Assembly (NCBI RefSeq): GCF_002975435.1
Contig: NZ_PCPT01000015.1
Coordinates: 1-64,000 of the forward strand
Direction of reading: 5' to 3'
Source: Arthrobacter sp. MYb227
GTDB lineage: Bacteria; Actinomycetota; Actinomycetes; Actinomycetales; Micrococcaceae
Length of the DNA: 64,000 nucleotides
Each line of letters opens with the position of its first letter. The first letter of the stretch is position 1. Shown piece after piece: positions 32,207 through 39,372 of this stretch. The notes under the pieces are model-generated. The model was not told the origin of the DNA, did no database searches, and saw only the letters and a program-made list of their open reading frames with translations. Position numbers and translations under genes: made by a program.

Positions 32207-32683
32207 ATGACCTCATCGTGCGCCACAGGGCAATTACTCCTTGATCTCTCATTGCTCAAGTTCGATGAGCTAACCCGGATCGTAGGGCAATTGGGCGATG
32301 AGCTGGCGGCCACTTCCCCCTCGTTTCCCGGTGCCAACTCTCCTTATGCCATCCTGAACCATTGTCTGGGAATGATGCGTTATTGGAGCAGCAACGTGAA
32401 TCGAGGGATCCAGATCCCGCGCGACCGCGCGGCGGAGTTCACCGTTACCGGCCCCGTAGCCGACCTGCTGGCTCGGGCCGCCAACGCCCGTGCGGCATTC
32501 ATCGCCGACGTACTGGCCGTTGATCCCACAGCTGCTCCTGCACAGACTCCGGATGATCGCGAGGTTTTTTGGAGCTCCACCATCACTGGTGTGCTGTTGC
32601 ACGTCCTCGAAGAACTCTGCCAGCATCTTGGACAATTGGAAATCACCAAAGACCTACTAACTGCTGGGGAAGCTAACTCATGA
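32207..32683 (+). CDS. DinB superfamily (DUF664-like) protein
   Basis: About 158 residues from ATG 32207; an upstream in-frame ATG at 32174 is possible. The four-helix DinB-like fold is indicated by SPYAILNHCLGMMRYWSSN, with a metal-ligand His, and VLLHVLEELCQHLGQLEITKDLL, with two more His. Family members include mycothiol- or bacillithiol-dependent transferases and hydrolases in which three His bind a metal. The gene overlaps the following methyltransferase gene by four bases (ATGA), suggesting a functional pair. Confidence 0.75.
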   Translation: MTSSCATGQLLLDLSLLKFDELTRIVGQLGDELAATSPSFPGANSPYAILNHCLGMMRYWSSNVNRGIQIPRDRAAEFTVTGPVADLLARAANARAAFIADVLAVDPTAAPAQTPDDREVFWSSTITGVLLHVLEELCQHLGQLEITKDLLTAGEANS

Positions 32684-33441
32684 GCCGAACGTTCGAAGAC
32701 CTTGTGGCCGAGGCGCAACACGCACCGATCGACGGATGGGATTTCTCCTGGTTTCAGGGCCGCGCCACCGAAGAACGCCCCTCATGGGGCTACTCACGGT
32801 TGCTCGCCGAACGTCTCCCCGCGGTGGACTCCGCGCTAGATTTGCAAACCGGGGGCGGCGAAGTGCTGGCCGGGGTTCCGCGCTACCCACGACTCATGGT
32901 GGCGACCGAGGGCTGGGAACCCAACATTGCCAAGGCCACGGAATTGCTGCATCCCCGTGGAGTGGAAGTAGTTGCCGATGATCCCGAGCCGCCGTTACCC
33001 TTCGCCGACGAATCCTTCGAATTGGTGACCAGCCGCCACCCGGTCATCGTCCACTGGGAAGAAATTGCCAGGGTGTTACGTCCCGGCGGCAGCTATCTGG
33101 CCCAGCATGTGGGCCATCGCAGCGTCTTTGAGCTCGTCGAGTTCTTCCTCGGCGAGCAGCCCGAGGCGGTGCGTCTTGCCCGCCATCCAGACTTTGATGT
33201 CAAAGCAGCTATGGAGGTAGGCCTGGAGATCACCGAGCTGAAGTGTGAGGAACTGCGGATTGAGTTTCACGATATTGGTGCGGTGATTTATTTCCTACGC
33301 CTAGTGATCTGGATGGTTCCCGGATTCACGGTGGAGGCCTATGTGCCAAGGCTGCGCGAGATGCATGAGTTGATACGTGCGCAGGGTTCGTTCATTGCGC
33401 ACTCGACACGTTTTTTGATCGGGGCCCGCAAACCTGCCTAA
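32680..33441 (+). CDS. SAM-dependent methyltransferase (class I)
   Basis: A 253-residue protein. A Rossmann methyltransferase core covers about 45-180: motif I ALDLQTGGGEVLAG (a variant, with G-G-G instead of GxGxG), ATEGWEPNIAKATELL with the acidic SAM-ribose ligand, PFADESFELVTSRHPV and EIARVLRPGGSYLAQ. It resembles UbiE/SAM methyltransferases acting on small molecules; substrate unknown. It is translationally coupled to the upstream DinB-like gene. Confidence 0.82.
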   Translation: MSRTFEDLVAEAQHAPIDGWDFSWFQGRATEERPSWGYSRLLAERLPAVDSALDLQTGGGEVLAGVPRYPRLMVATEGWEPNIAKATELLHPRGVEVVADDPEPPLPFADESFELVTSRHPVIVHWEEIARVLRPGGSYLAQHVGHRSVFELVEFFLGEQPEAVRLARHPDFDVKAAMEVGLEITELKCEELRIEFHDIGAVIYFLRLVIWMVPGFTVEAYVPRLREMHELIRAQGSFIAHSTRFLIGARKPA

Positions 33442-33550
33442 CTAGTGCAGGTCGGCAGCACAATTTTCCGACTGGTATCGACCTGAAGCGGTCACGTAGT
33501 TAGTGTGGAAAGTGGCGGTTTTCTTACCGCCCCAGACTAAGGAACCTGAC

Positions 33551-34165
33551 ATGGGAATCATTTCAGTTGACCTATTTATCACCCTTGACGGCGTCTACCA
33601 GGCACCCGGTGGCCCGGAGGAGGACCTCAGCGATGGGTTTGAGTTAGGCGGATGGCAGGGTGCCTATTTTGATGATGAATCTGGAAAGGCAATCAGCGCC
33701 GGAATTGAGCGGATGGATGCCCTACTACTCGGGCGCCGAACGTATGACATCTTCGCATCCTACTGGCCACACCAAGGCGCTAATAATCCCATCGCTACAA
33801 AGTTCAATGCCATTGATAAGTTCGTGGTTTCCCGTAGCCTCACCGACCCTTCATGGGCCGGAACCACCGTACTTTCCGAGCTCTCGGAGGTTGCGGCATT
33901 GAAGGAAAAGTACACAGATATTCATGTGGTCGGTAGCGGTGATCTTGCCCGCTCACTGCTGCGGGAGCAGATCGCTGACCGGCTGAATCTTTACCTGTAC
34001 CCACTGACGCTGGGGTCGGGCAAGCGGCTCTTTGCCGAGGGAACGGGTGTGCCCGCCGCATTCCATGTGGCCCAGCCACCGGTGGCCTTCCCCAAGGGCT
34101 CGATTGCTCTGACGTATGAACGCGCCGGCCTGCCGGTTACCGGTTTTGATATGGGTGCCGCGTGA
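33551..34165 (+). CDS. Dihydrofolate-reductase/RibD C-terminal domain family protein
   Basis: A 204-residue protein from ATG 33551 with aaggaacc upstream. The RibD_C fold is shown by the start MGIISVDLFITLDGVYQAPGG, the DALLLGRRTYDIF block and DIHVVGSGDLARSLL near the NADPH site. It ends with YPLTLGSGKRLF. Stand-alone members reduce pyrimidine- or pterin-like substrates, mostly uncharacterised. No riboflavin genes are nearby. It is monocistronic. Confidence 0.82.
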   Translation: MGIISVDLFITLDGVYQAPGGPEEDLSDGFELGGWQGAYFDDESGKAISAGIERMDALLLGRRTYDIFASYWPHQGANNPIATKFNAIDKFVVSRSLTDPSWAGTTVLSELSEVAALKEKYTDIHVVGSGDLARSLLREQIADRLNLYLYPLTLGSGKRLFAEGTGVPAAFHVAQPPVAFPKGSIALTYERAGLPVTGFDMGAA

Positions 34166-34245
34166 GCAGCACAGCCTCCGGACTCAGCGAGTAAGAAAAC
34201 GCCATGATCACTGGCTACACTGACCACAGACGTTGATTGAGCGGC

Positions 34246-34944
34246 TTACACGCCGCGACCATGTACCGGCCTGGCGTTTACTGGTGGTTCTCCGACCTCG
34301 TCAAGGGTGTGGCCATTGCAGGCCGCTTGAGTGACCGTGGCCTGCTCGATGCCCGAGACGATAAACCATCGCATGGCGTCGCGCATTTGGCACCATCCGA
34401 TTAAATACCATTGGCCGTTGGTGGAGGCGAACAGCACTGGCTCGATATCCCGGGTGGTGGTGCTCCCGACCTTCGAGGTATAGCGAATACGGAGTACTCG
34501 CTGTTCGGCCATTGCTTCTTCCAATGCCGACCTGATGGCGCGCGAAGAAGTGGGAGGCGTGTTCACCCAGACGCGGCCGGCCAACTCGTCGGCCTTGGCC
34601 CGGGTTCTGGGATCTAAGACGTCCATGATCTTCTTGATACCGGCCGCTGCCAGATCGGAGTACGGAGCATCGGGTGCGGCGGATACCGCGGCCATGAGTG
34701 CCACGGCTTGGGCCGGGGACAAGCTGACGGGCGGCAGGGACGCACCGCCGGCCAATCCGTAGCCGCCGCCCGGACCCGGGCGCGACCATATTGGTGCACC
34801 GCTGTTCTCTAGCGCGTCAAGGTCTCGCTTGATAGTGCGTACGGAGACCTCGAACTCTTGTGCCATTCGTTCGGCGGAGATCCCGCGCGCGCCGCTGCGG
34901 CGCAACATCTCTGAGAGGGCGTGAAGTCGTTCGACTCGCTTCAC
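34246..34944 (-). CDS. YafY-type HTH/WYL domain transcriptional regulator
   Basis: A 232-residue protein. The N-terminal winged HTH (about 5-60) has ARGISAERMAQEFEVSVRTIKRDLDAL. The C-terminal WYL domain (about 135-220) has VLFASTNGQWYLIGWCQMRDAMRWFIVSGI. WYL domains sense small molecules or nucleic acid ligands. It is divergent from an alpha/beta hydrolase with a 73-base intergenic region containing a 7-bp direct repeat. Such a layout suggests local regulation of the hydrolase. Confidence 0.85.
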   Translation of the reverse strand: MKRVERLHALSEMLRRSGARGISAERMAQEFEVSVRTIKRDLDALENSGAPIWSRPGPGGGYGLAGGASLPPVSLSPAQAVALMAAVSAAPDAPYSDLAAAGIKKIMDVLDPRTRAKADELAGRVWVNTPPTSSRAIRSALEEAMAEQRVLRIRYTSKVGSTTTRDIEPVLFASTNGQWYLIGWCQMRDAMRWFIVSGIEQATVTQAACNGHTLDEVGEPPVNARPVHGRGV

Positions 34945-34966
34945 AGTTCAAATTCCAGCGAATTCA

Positions 34967-34985
34967 TGACATAAATAGTGACATA
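34967..34985. promoter_or_regulatory. Direct repeat, candidate operator of the WYL regulator
   Basis: tgacata occurs twice (34967-34973 and 34979-34985) with a 5-base spacer, a 12-base period that puts both copies on nearly the same DNA face. It lies between the divergent WYL regulator and hydrolase starts. Confidence 0.45.
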
Positions 34986-35017
34986 CTCTTGTCCTGAGTG
35001 CATGCGAGGGTTGCGAC

Positions 35018-35749
35018 ATGACCACCGCATCTAACACTCCGAGCATCATTCTCATCGCCGGCCACTGGCTGGGCGCCTGGGCTTGGGATGAAGTCCTTGA
35101 ACACCTAAAAACCAACCACCCTGATGCCATCGCAATGACCTTACCCGGTCTTGATCCGGACGATTCTGCACGTGTAGCGAGGACTCTCGAGGACCAGAGC
35201 GCAGCGATCCTCGACATCATTTCTCAACACGGAAATCGGCCAACGATTCTCGTCGCCCACAGCGGGGCTAACGCTCCGGTCAGCCTCGTGATGGACCGGC
35301 ACCCCGAGCTTGTCCAACGGGTCGTGTGGGTCGATTCGGGACCGGTGGCACCGGGCAGTATCTTCGCTCCCGATCTCCCGGAAGCGTTGGAAGAACTTAT
35401 TCTGCCGCCCTTCGATGTACTCGCTCAGCAGGCGAGTCTCGAAGGCCTGAGCGAGGAGGTCCTCGAGCGTTTTCGGGCCCTTGCCGTCCCCGAGCCCGGG
35501 CCCGTGCTTCGGCAGCCCGTCGAGCTGACGAACGAGGCCCGCGGCAACATCCCAACTACCCTGGTGTGCTGCTCGATCTCGAGCGAACAGGTCAACGAGC
35601 TGGTTCAGGCGGGCCATCCCATGTTTGCCGAGGTCGCGAACCTCAAACACGTTGACGTCATTGACCTTCCCACGGGGCATTGGCCCATGTGGAGTCGTCC
35701 CGGAGAGCTGGCCAAGATTATTGACTCGGAGGCTTCGCGCACCAACTGA
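35018..35749 (+). CDS. Alpha/beta hydrolase (EstC/salicylate-esterase-like)
   Basis: A 243-residue protein. The oxyanion region is LIAGHWLGAWAWDEVL, the nucleophile elbow LVAHSGANAPV (Ser about 88), and the catalytic His is in LPTGHWPMWSRPGEL. The layout matches small plant-type methylesterase/EstC hydrolases that are often called alpha/beta hydrolase in actinobacteria. Substrate unknown. The second half is locally richer in G/C than neighbouring genes. It is probably controlled by the divergent WYL regulator. Confidence 0.82.
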   Translation: MTTASNTPSIILIAGHWLGAWAWDEVLEHLKTNHPDAIAMTLPGLDPDDSARVARTLEDQSAAILDIISQHGNRPTILVAHSGANAPVSLVMDRHPELVQRVVWVDSGPVAPGSIFAPDLPEALEELILPPFDVLAQQASLEGLSEEVLERFRALAVPEPGPVLRQPVELTNEARGNIPTTLVCCSISSEQVNELVQAGHPMFAEVANLKHVDVIDLPTGHWPMWSRPGELAKIIDSEASRTN

Positions 35750-35809
35750 ATTTCACCCGACCCGAAAGGGGCAGGCTAAATGCCGCATTCGGTGCTGATC
35801 TGGCCGTGC

Positions 35810-35849
35810 TTCGGCATCGTGGTGCGGGTCGTCCCACCACGATGCCGAA
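35810..35849. terminator. Bidirectional hairpin between hydrolase gene and nan operon
   Basis: A perfect 15-bp stem (35810-35824 with 35835-35849, starting ttcggcatcgtgg) with a 10-base loop, between convergent genes. The plus-strand tail is weakly T-rich. Confidence 0.65.
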
Positions 35850-35861
35850 ATTCATGCGATT

Positions 35862-36548
35862 TTAGGCGTGCATTGCCGCATCAAACCAGCCGGTAATGCT
35901 TGCCGGGTGGGTGATGGCTGTACCAACAACTACTGCAAAGGCGCCGGCATCAAGCGCGGCGCGGGCCTGCGCCGGAGTATGAATACGTCCCTCGGCAATC
36001 AAAGGAACCCCAAGATCTGCCGCGGCAATAGCGGCCAATAGTTCAAGGTCCGGTCCCTCGGTCTTGGGACGCTCCCCCGAATACCCGGCCAAGGTGGTGC
36101 CAATCAGATCGGCGCCCGCCTCCACCGCGTTCAGCGCATCGGCCAGCGAACCACAATCGGCCATGACCAACGCATGAGACTGCTCGTGAACCATGTCAAT
36201 GGTTTCCTTCAGGCTCAGCCCATCGGGACGTGGACGCTGGGTCCCATCGATGGCAACAATGTGTGCACCTGCATGTGCCACGGCCAACGCATGGCGGGCG
36301 GTGGGAGTAATGAAAACACCCTCGTGCCCGTCTTTCCACAACCCAATGACCGGAACCTCAACTGCAGTGCGGGTGAACTGAATATCGGCGATGCCCTGCA
36401 CGCGTACCGCCTTGGCGCCGCCGATCACCGCGGAGGCGGCAACCTGCGCCATAGTGGTGGGGGTGCGCATGGGTTCGCCCGGGTAGGCCTGGGCGGAAAC
36501 GATTAAAGCACCGCGCAGCGCTTCAAGTTCTGTGGCTGTCAAGATCAT
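35862..36548 (-). CDS. nanE: N-acetylmannosamine-6-phosphate 2-epimerase
   Basis: A 228-residue TIM barrel. Family blocks are LIVSAQAYPGEPM near the N-terminus, AKAVRVQGIADIQ, IDGTQRPRPDG and ADCGSLADALNAVEAGADLIGTT. The phosphate-binding PLIAEGRIHTPAQARAALDAGAFAVVVGTAIT follows. The enzyme converts ManNAc-6-P to GlcNAc-6-P. It is the last gene of the sialic-acid operon and overlaps nanK by four bases (ATGA). nagA and nagB, needed for the next steps, are not in the window. Confidence 0.93.
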   Translation of the reverse strand: MILTATELEALRGALIVSAQAYPGEPMRTPTTMAQVAASAVIGGAKAVRVQGIADIQFTRTAVEVPVIGLWKDGHEGVFITPTARHALAVAHAGAHIVAIDGTQRPRPDGLSLKETIDMVHEQSHALVMADCGSLADALNAVEAGADLIGTTLAGYSGERPKTEGPDLELLAAIAAADLGVPLIAEGRIHTPAQARAALDAGAFAVVVGTAITHPASITGWFDAAMHA

Positions 36549-37525
36549 GCGTGGTCCTTATTCGTGTTGTCGGCCAGGAAGAGTCCTGCCGCACCAATGA
36601 TGGCTGCGTCATTGCCAAGGGTTGCGGGCACCGGAATCAGGTGTTGCAGTGGGTCGATGGCCTCGGAAGAAAAACCCTCACGCACCGCATCCCACCACAG
36701 GTCACCGGCACCAATCATGCCACCGGAGAGCACAATGAGTTCCGGGTCAAGAATATTAGCCAGCGAGCCTGCGGCAATGCCCGCCGCCAGGCCACCGGTG
36801 TGTAGTGCCTGAATCGCTAGGTCTTCGCCCGCATAGGCGCGGGCGGTCATGTCACGGGTGTCTGCCACCGCTGAATCTCCGCCCAGGGCAAGATAGTTGC
36901 GGTGGATGGCCGGTCCTGCGGCAATGGCCTCAAGGTGGCCGGTGCGCCCGCAGGAGCAGCGCACACCCGTGGCAAGTGGTGAGGCAAAGTGCCCCATATG
37001 CCCACCCACGTGGTGGGCTCCGGTCTGTGGAACACCGTGCAAAAGGTGCGATCCGCCAATGCCGGTACCCACGGCAAGCAGCAGTGCGTTGTCTTTACCG
37101 GCCGCGGCACCGCACCAGGCCTCGCCCAGTCCGTGGGCGTGCACATCATTGACCGCACGCACCGGAAGGTTGGTGCGGGTGTAAAGTTCGGCGGCCAAAT
37201 CGGTACCCGCCCACCCCAAAATGGTGTCCGTTGCCGAAAGTACCTTGGCGCTTGCCGCATCGATGACTCCGGCCGCTCCCATGCCCAAACCGATAATGTT
37301 CAGTTCCGCATCCGCGGAGGGGGTCAGGGCTGCAATGAGTGCTGCAACAACATCGAGCACCGCCTTGGCACCGGCGGTGGCGGGGGTGGGGGCCGAGGTT
37401 GTTGCAAGGACGGTTCCGCCGGAATCTACCAGGCCGGCGGCAATTTTGGTGCCGCCCAGATCGATGCCAAACGCGGCGGTGCGCCCCGGGGACCCGGGGC
37501 GCACCCATGCTGTTGCGTTATTCAT
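36545..37525 (-). CDS. nanK: ROK family N-acetylmannosamine kinase
   Basis: A 326-residue ROK kinase. The ATP motif is AFGIDLGGTKIAAGLVD. The catalytic region is VNDVHAHGLGEAWCGAA with GTGIGGSHLLHG, and the zinc region is GVRCSCGRTGHLEAI. In this last motif the third Cys of the usual CxCGxxGC is replaced by His. Position between nanA and nanE and overlap with nanE (ATGA) define it as the ManNAc kinase rather than a glucokinase or repressor; there is no N-terminal HTH. Confidence 0.9.
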   Translation of the reverse strand: MNNATAWVRPGSPGRTAAFGIDLGGTKIAAGLVDSGGTVLATTSAPTPATAGAKAVLDVVAALIAALTPSADAELNIIGLGMGAAGVIDAASAKVLSATDTILGWAGTDLAAELYTRTNLPVRAVNDVHAHGLGEAWCGAAAGKDNALLLAVGTGIGGSHLLHGVPQTGAHHVGGHMGHFASPLATGVRCSCGRTGHLEAIAAGPAIHRNYLALGGDSAVADTRDMTARAYAGEDLAIQALHTGGLAAGIAAGSLANILDPELIVLSGGMIGAGDLWWDAVREGFSSEAIDPLQHLIPVPATLGNDAAIIGAAGLFLADNTNKDHA

Positions 37526-37532
37526 GCGTGGT

Positions 37533-38465
37533 TTAGAGCAGACCGGTCTCGGCGAGGATCGCGGTGATGGCCGCGGTCTCCGACTCGTTGAGCTGCTCCA
37601 ACGGGGTGCTCATGGCGTTGTTGCCAATGACGCTCAGGGCCACCAAGGCCGTCTTGAACGCGCCAAGACCCGCGGCGCCACCGGAGACGCGGGAGGAATC
37701 CGGGGTGTAAACAATGTCAAAGACGCGCGCCAGGCGGTCCTGTTCCTGGGCCACCTTCGCCCAGTCGCCGGCCATTGCCGCATCAAACATGCGGCGGTAG
37801 CCGGCCGGGTCAACGTTGCCCAGGCCCGGGACCACACCGTGGGCGCCGCCCAGCAGTGCGCCGTCAACAACAACCTCGTGGCCGGTGAACACGGAGAAGC
37901 CTTCGATGTCCTTGGTGGCCAGCAGCAGCTGACGGAAGGAAACATCATCTCCCGAGGAATCCTTGACACCTGCAATGACGCCGTCCTTGGCCAGAGCAAC
38001 GGCCGTTGCTACCGAGAGCTTGACGTGCGTGCGTACCGGTACGTCGTAGGCGAAGATATCTACCTGCAGCGCGGCGTGGATGGCACGGAAGTGGGCCTCA
38101 ACCTCGGCGGCGTTGGAGATTGCGTAGTACGGGGTGGTGACAACCAGGGCGTCGGCACCCAGGGCGATCATTTTAGCGCCCTCGTCGATCACGCGGTTGG
38201 TGGTCTGCTCGTTGGCACCGACGACCAGCGGCACGCGGCCTGCGTTTGCGCTCGCAATGGTTGTGACAACCAGTTCACGCTCGGCGTTTGTCAGGTACGG
38301 GACCTCGCCGGAGGAACCGAGCACGAACAATCCGGAGACACCGCCGGAGATGAGGTGTTCAACCACTGCGTTCAGGCCCAGAACATCGATGTCCCCAGCA
38401 GAGGTGCGCGGGGTTACCACGGGTGGGATAACGCCGGTGTACTTGGGGTTATTAGCGAATGCCAC
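37533..38465 (-). CDS. nanA: N-acetylneuraminate lyase (DapA/NanA family)
   Basis: A 310-residue TIM-barrel class I aldolase. The substrate carboxylate motif is GSSGEVPYLT, the conserved Tyr lies in DIFAYDVPVRTH and the Schiff-base Lys in IAGVKDSSGDD. It cleaves N-acetylneuraminate to ManNAc and pyruvate. The family also includes dihydrodipicolinate synthases and other aldolases. The assignment to NanA depends on the operon with nanK, nanE and a SiaEFGI-type transporter. It starts 100 bases after siaI, and a hairpin lies in that gap. Confidence 0.87.
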   Translation of the reverse strand: MAFANNPKYTGVIPPVVTPRTSAGDIDVLGLNAVVEHLISGGVSGLFVLGSSGEVPYLTNAERELVVTTIASANAGRVPLVVGANEQTTNRVIDEGAKMIALGADALVVTTPYYAISNAAEVEAHFRAIHAALQVDIFAYDVPVRTHVKLSVATAVALAKDGVIAGVKDSSGDDVSFRQLLLATKDIEGFSVFTGHEVVVDGALLGGAHGVVPGLGNVDPAGYRRMFDAAMAGDWAKVAQEQDRLARVFDIVYTPDSSRVSGGAAGLGAFKTALVALSVIGNNAMSTPLEQLNESETAAITAILAETGLL

Positions 38466-38508
38466 GAGAAAAACTTCCTTCTAAAGGTGTGTACTGCGTC
38501 TTGGGTGT

Positions 38509-38544
38509 TGGCCGGTGTCCGATGTGTGGTGCGGACACCGGCCA
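38509..38544 (-). promoter_or_regulatory. Intercistronic hairpin between siaI and nanA
   Basis: A perfect 13-bp stem tggccggtgtccg / cggacaccggcca with a 10-base loop. There is no T run, so it is more likely an mRNA-stability or processing element or a partial attenuator separating transporter and catabolic gene expression. Confidence 0.5.
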
Positions 38545-38565
38545 GGATTGTGGTGCGTTAGCGTT

Positions 38566-39372
38566 TTAGAGCTGCAGCAGTGAGGGGGCCGCACCCAGTA
38601 GCGTGCGGGTGTAGTCATTGGTTGGGGCATCGAAGATCTGTGCCGCGGTGCCCTGTTCAACGATTTTTCCGGCATTCATCACGCAAATGCGATCGGAAAT
38701 ATAGCGCACCGTTTGTATATCGTGAGAGATGAACACCATGCCAAGGTTTAGTTTGGCCTTCAGATCCGTGAGTAGGTTTAGCACCTGGGCACGCACCGAA
38801 ACATCCAGCGCGCTGGTTGGTTCATCGGCAACAATAATGTCCGGATCCAGTGCCAGGGCTCGGGCGATGGCCACGCGCTGACGCTGACCACCGGAGACCT
38901 GGGATGGGGTGGCACTTGCCGCGGAGGCCGGCAGACCCACCACCGAAAGTAGCTCGGTGACCTTGGCGCTCCGTGTTGCGGCATTGCCAATCCCGTGGAC
39001 CTTCAGCGGGTCGGTGAGGATGTCGTGGATGCTCATGCGCGGGTTTAGCGCGGTTGAGGGGTCTTGGAAGACCACGGCCACGGAGCGGCCAAATTCTTTG
39101 CGGCCCGCGGCATTGCGCTTTGCCGCATCCTTGCCACGGAAGAGTACGGATCCGCTGGTGGGATCCTGCAAGCCCACCAGTACCGAGGCCAGGGTGGATT
39201 TGCCGCAACCGGATTCGCCCACGATGCCGACGGTTTCACCGCGTGAAACACTGAAGTTCACGCCGTTGACTGCCTTGACAATATTTGGCTTAAAGAGCTT
39301 GCCGCCGCGTGCCTTGTGGTGCACGTGGATATCGCGTAGCTCAACGACCGGGGCGTTCGATGCGTTGCTCAT
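38566..39372 (-). CDS. siaI: Sialic acid ABC transporter, ATP-binding protein (SiaI-like)
   Basis: A 268-residue Dpp/Opp-type ATPase. Walker A is GESGCGKST, the signature VSGGQRQRVAIARAL and Walker B IIVADEPTSALD, followed by the switch His in VFISHDIQTV. It pairs with the ATPase half of the fused SiaG to power uptake. It shares ATGA with siaG. The symbol follows Corynebacterium SiaEFGI because of gene order and the fused partner. A peptide transporter is the alternative if the nan genes are ignored. Confidence 0.82.
   Translation of the reverse strand: MSNASNAPVVELRDIHVHHKARGGKLFKPNIVKAVNGVNFSVSRGETVGIVGESGCGKSTLASVLVGLQDPTSGSVLFRGKDAAKRNAAGRKEFGRSVAVVFQDPSTALNPRMSIHDILTDPLKVHGIGNAATRSAKVTELLSVVGLPASAASATPSQVSGGQRQRVAIARALALDPDIIVADEPTSALDVSVRAQVLNLLTDLKAKLNLGMVFISHDIQTVRYISDRICVMNAGKIVEQGTAAQIFDAPTNDYTRTLLGAAPSLLQL

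Noticed and set aside
36545-37525. ROK repressor
   Set aside because: There is no N-terminal helix-turn-helix; the protein begins directly with the ATP-binding motif.
37221-38561. 446-codon plus-strand open frame opposite nanK and nanA
   Set aside because: It is a complementary-strand shadow of two clearly recognised enzymes, with Gly/Arg/Val-rich low-information sequence and no family match.
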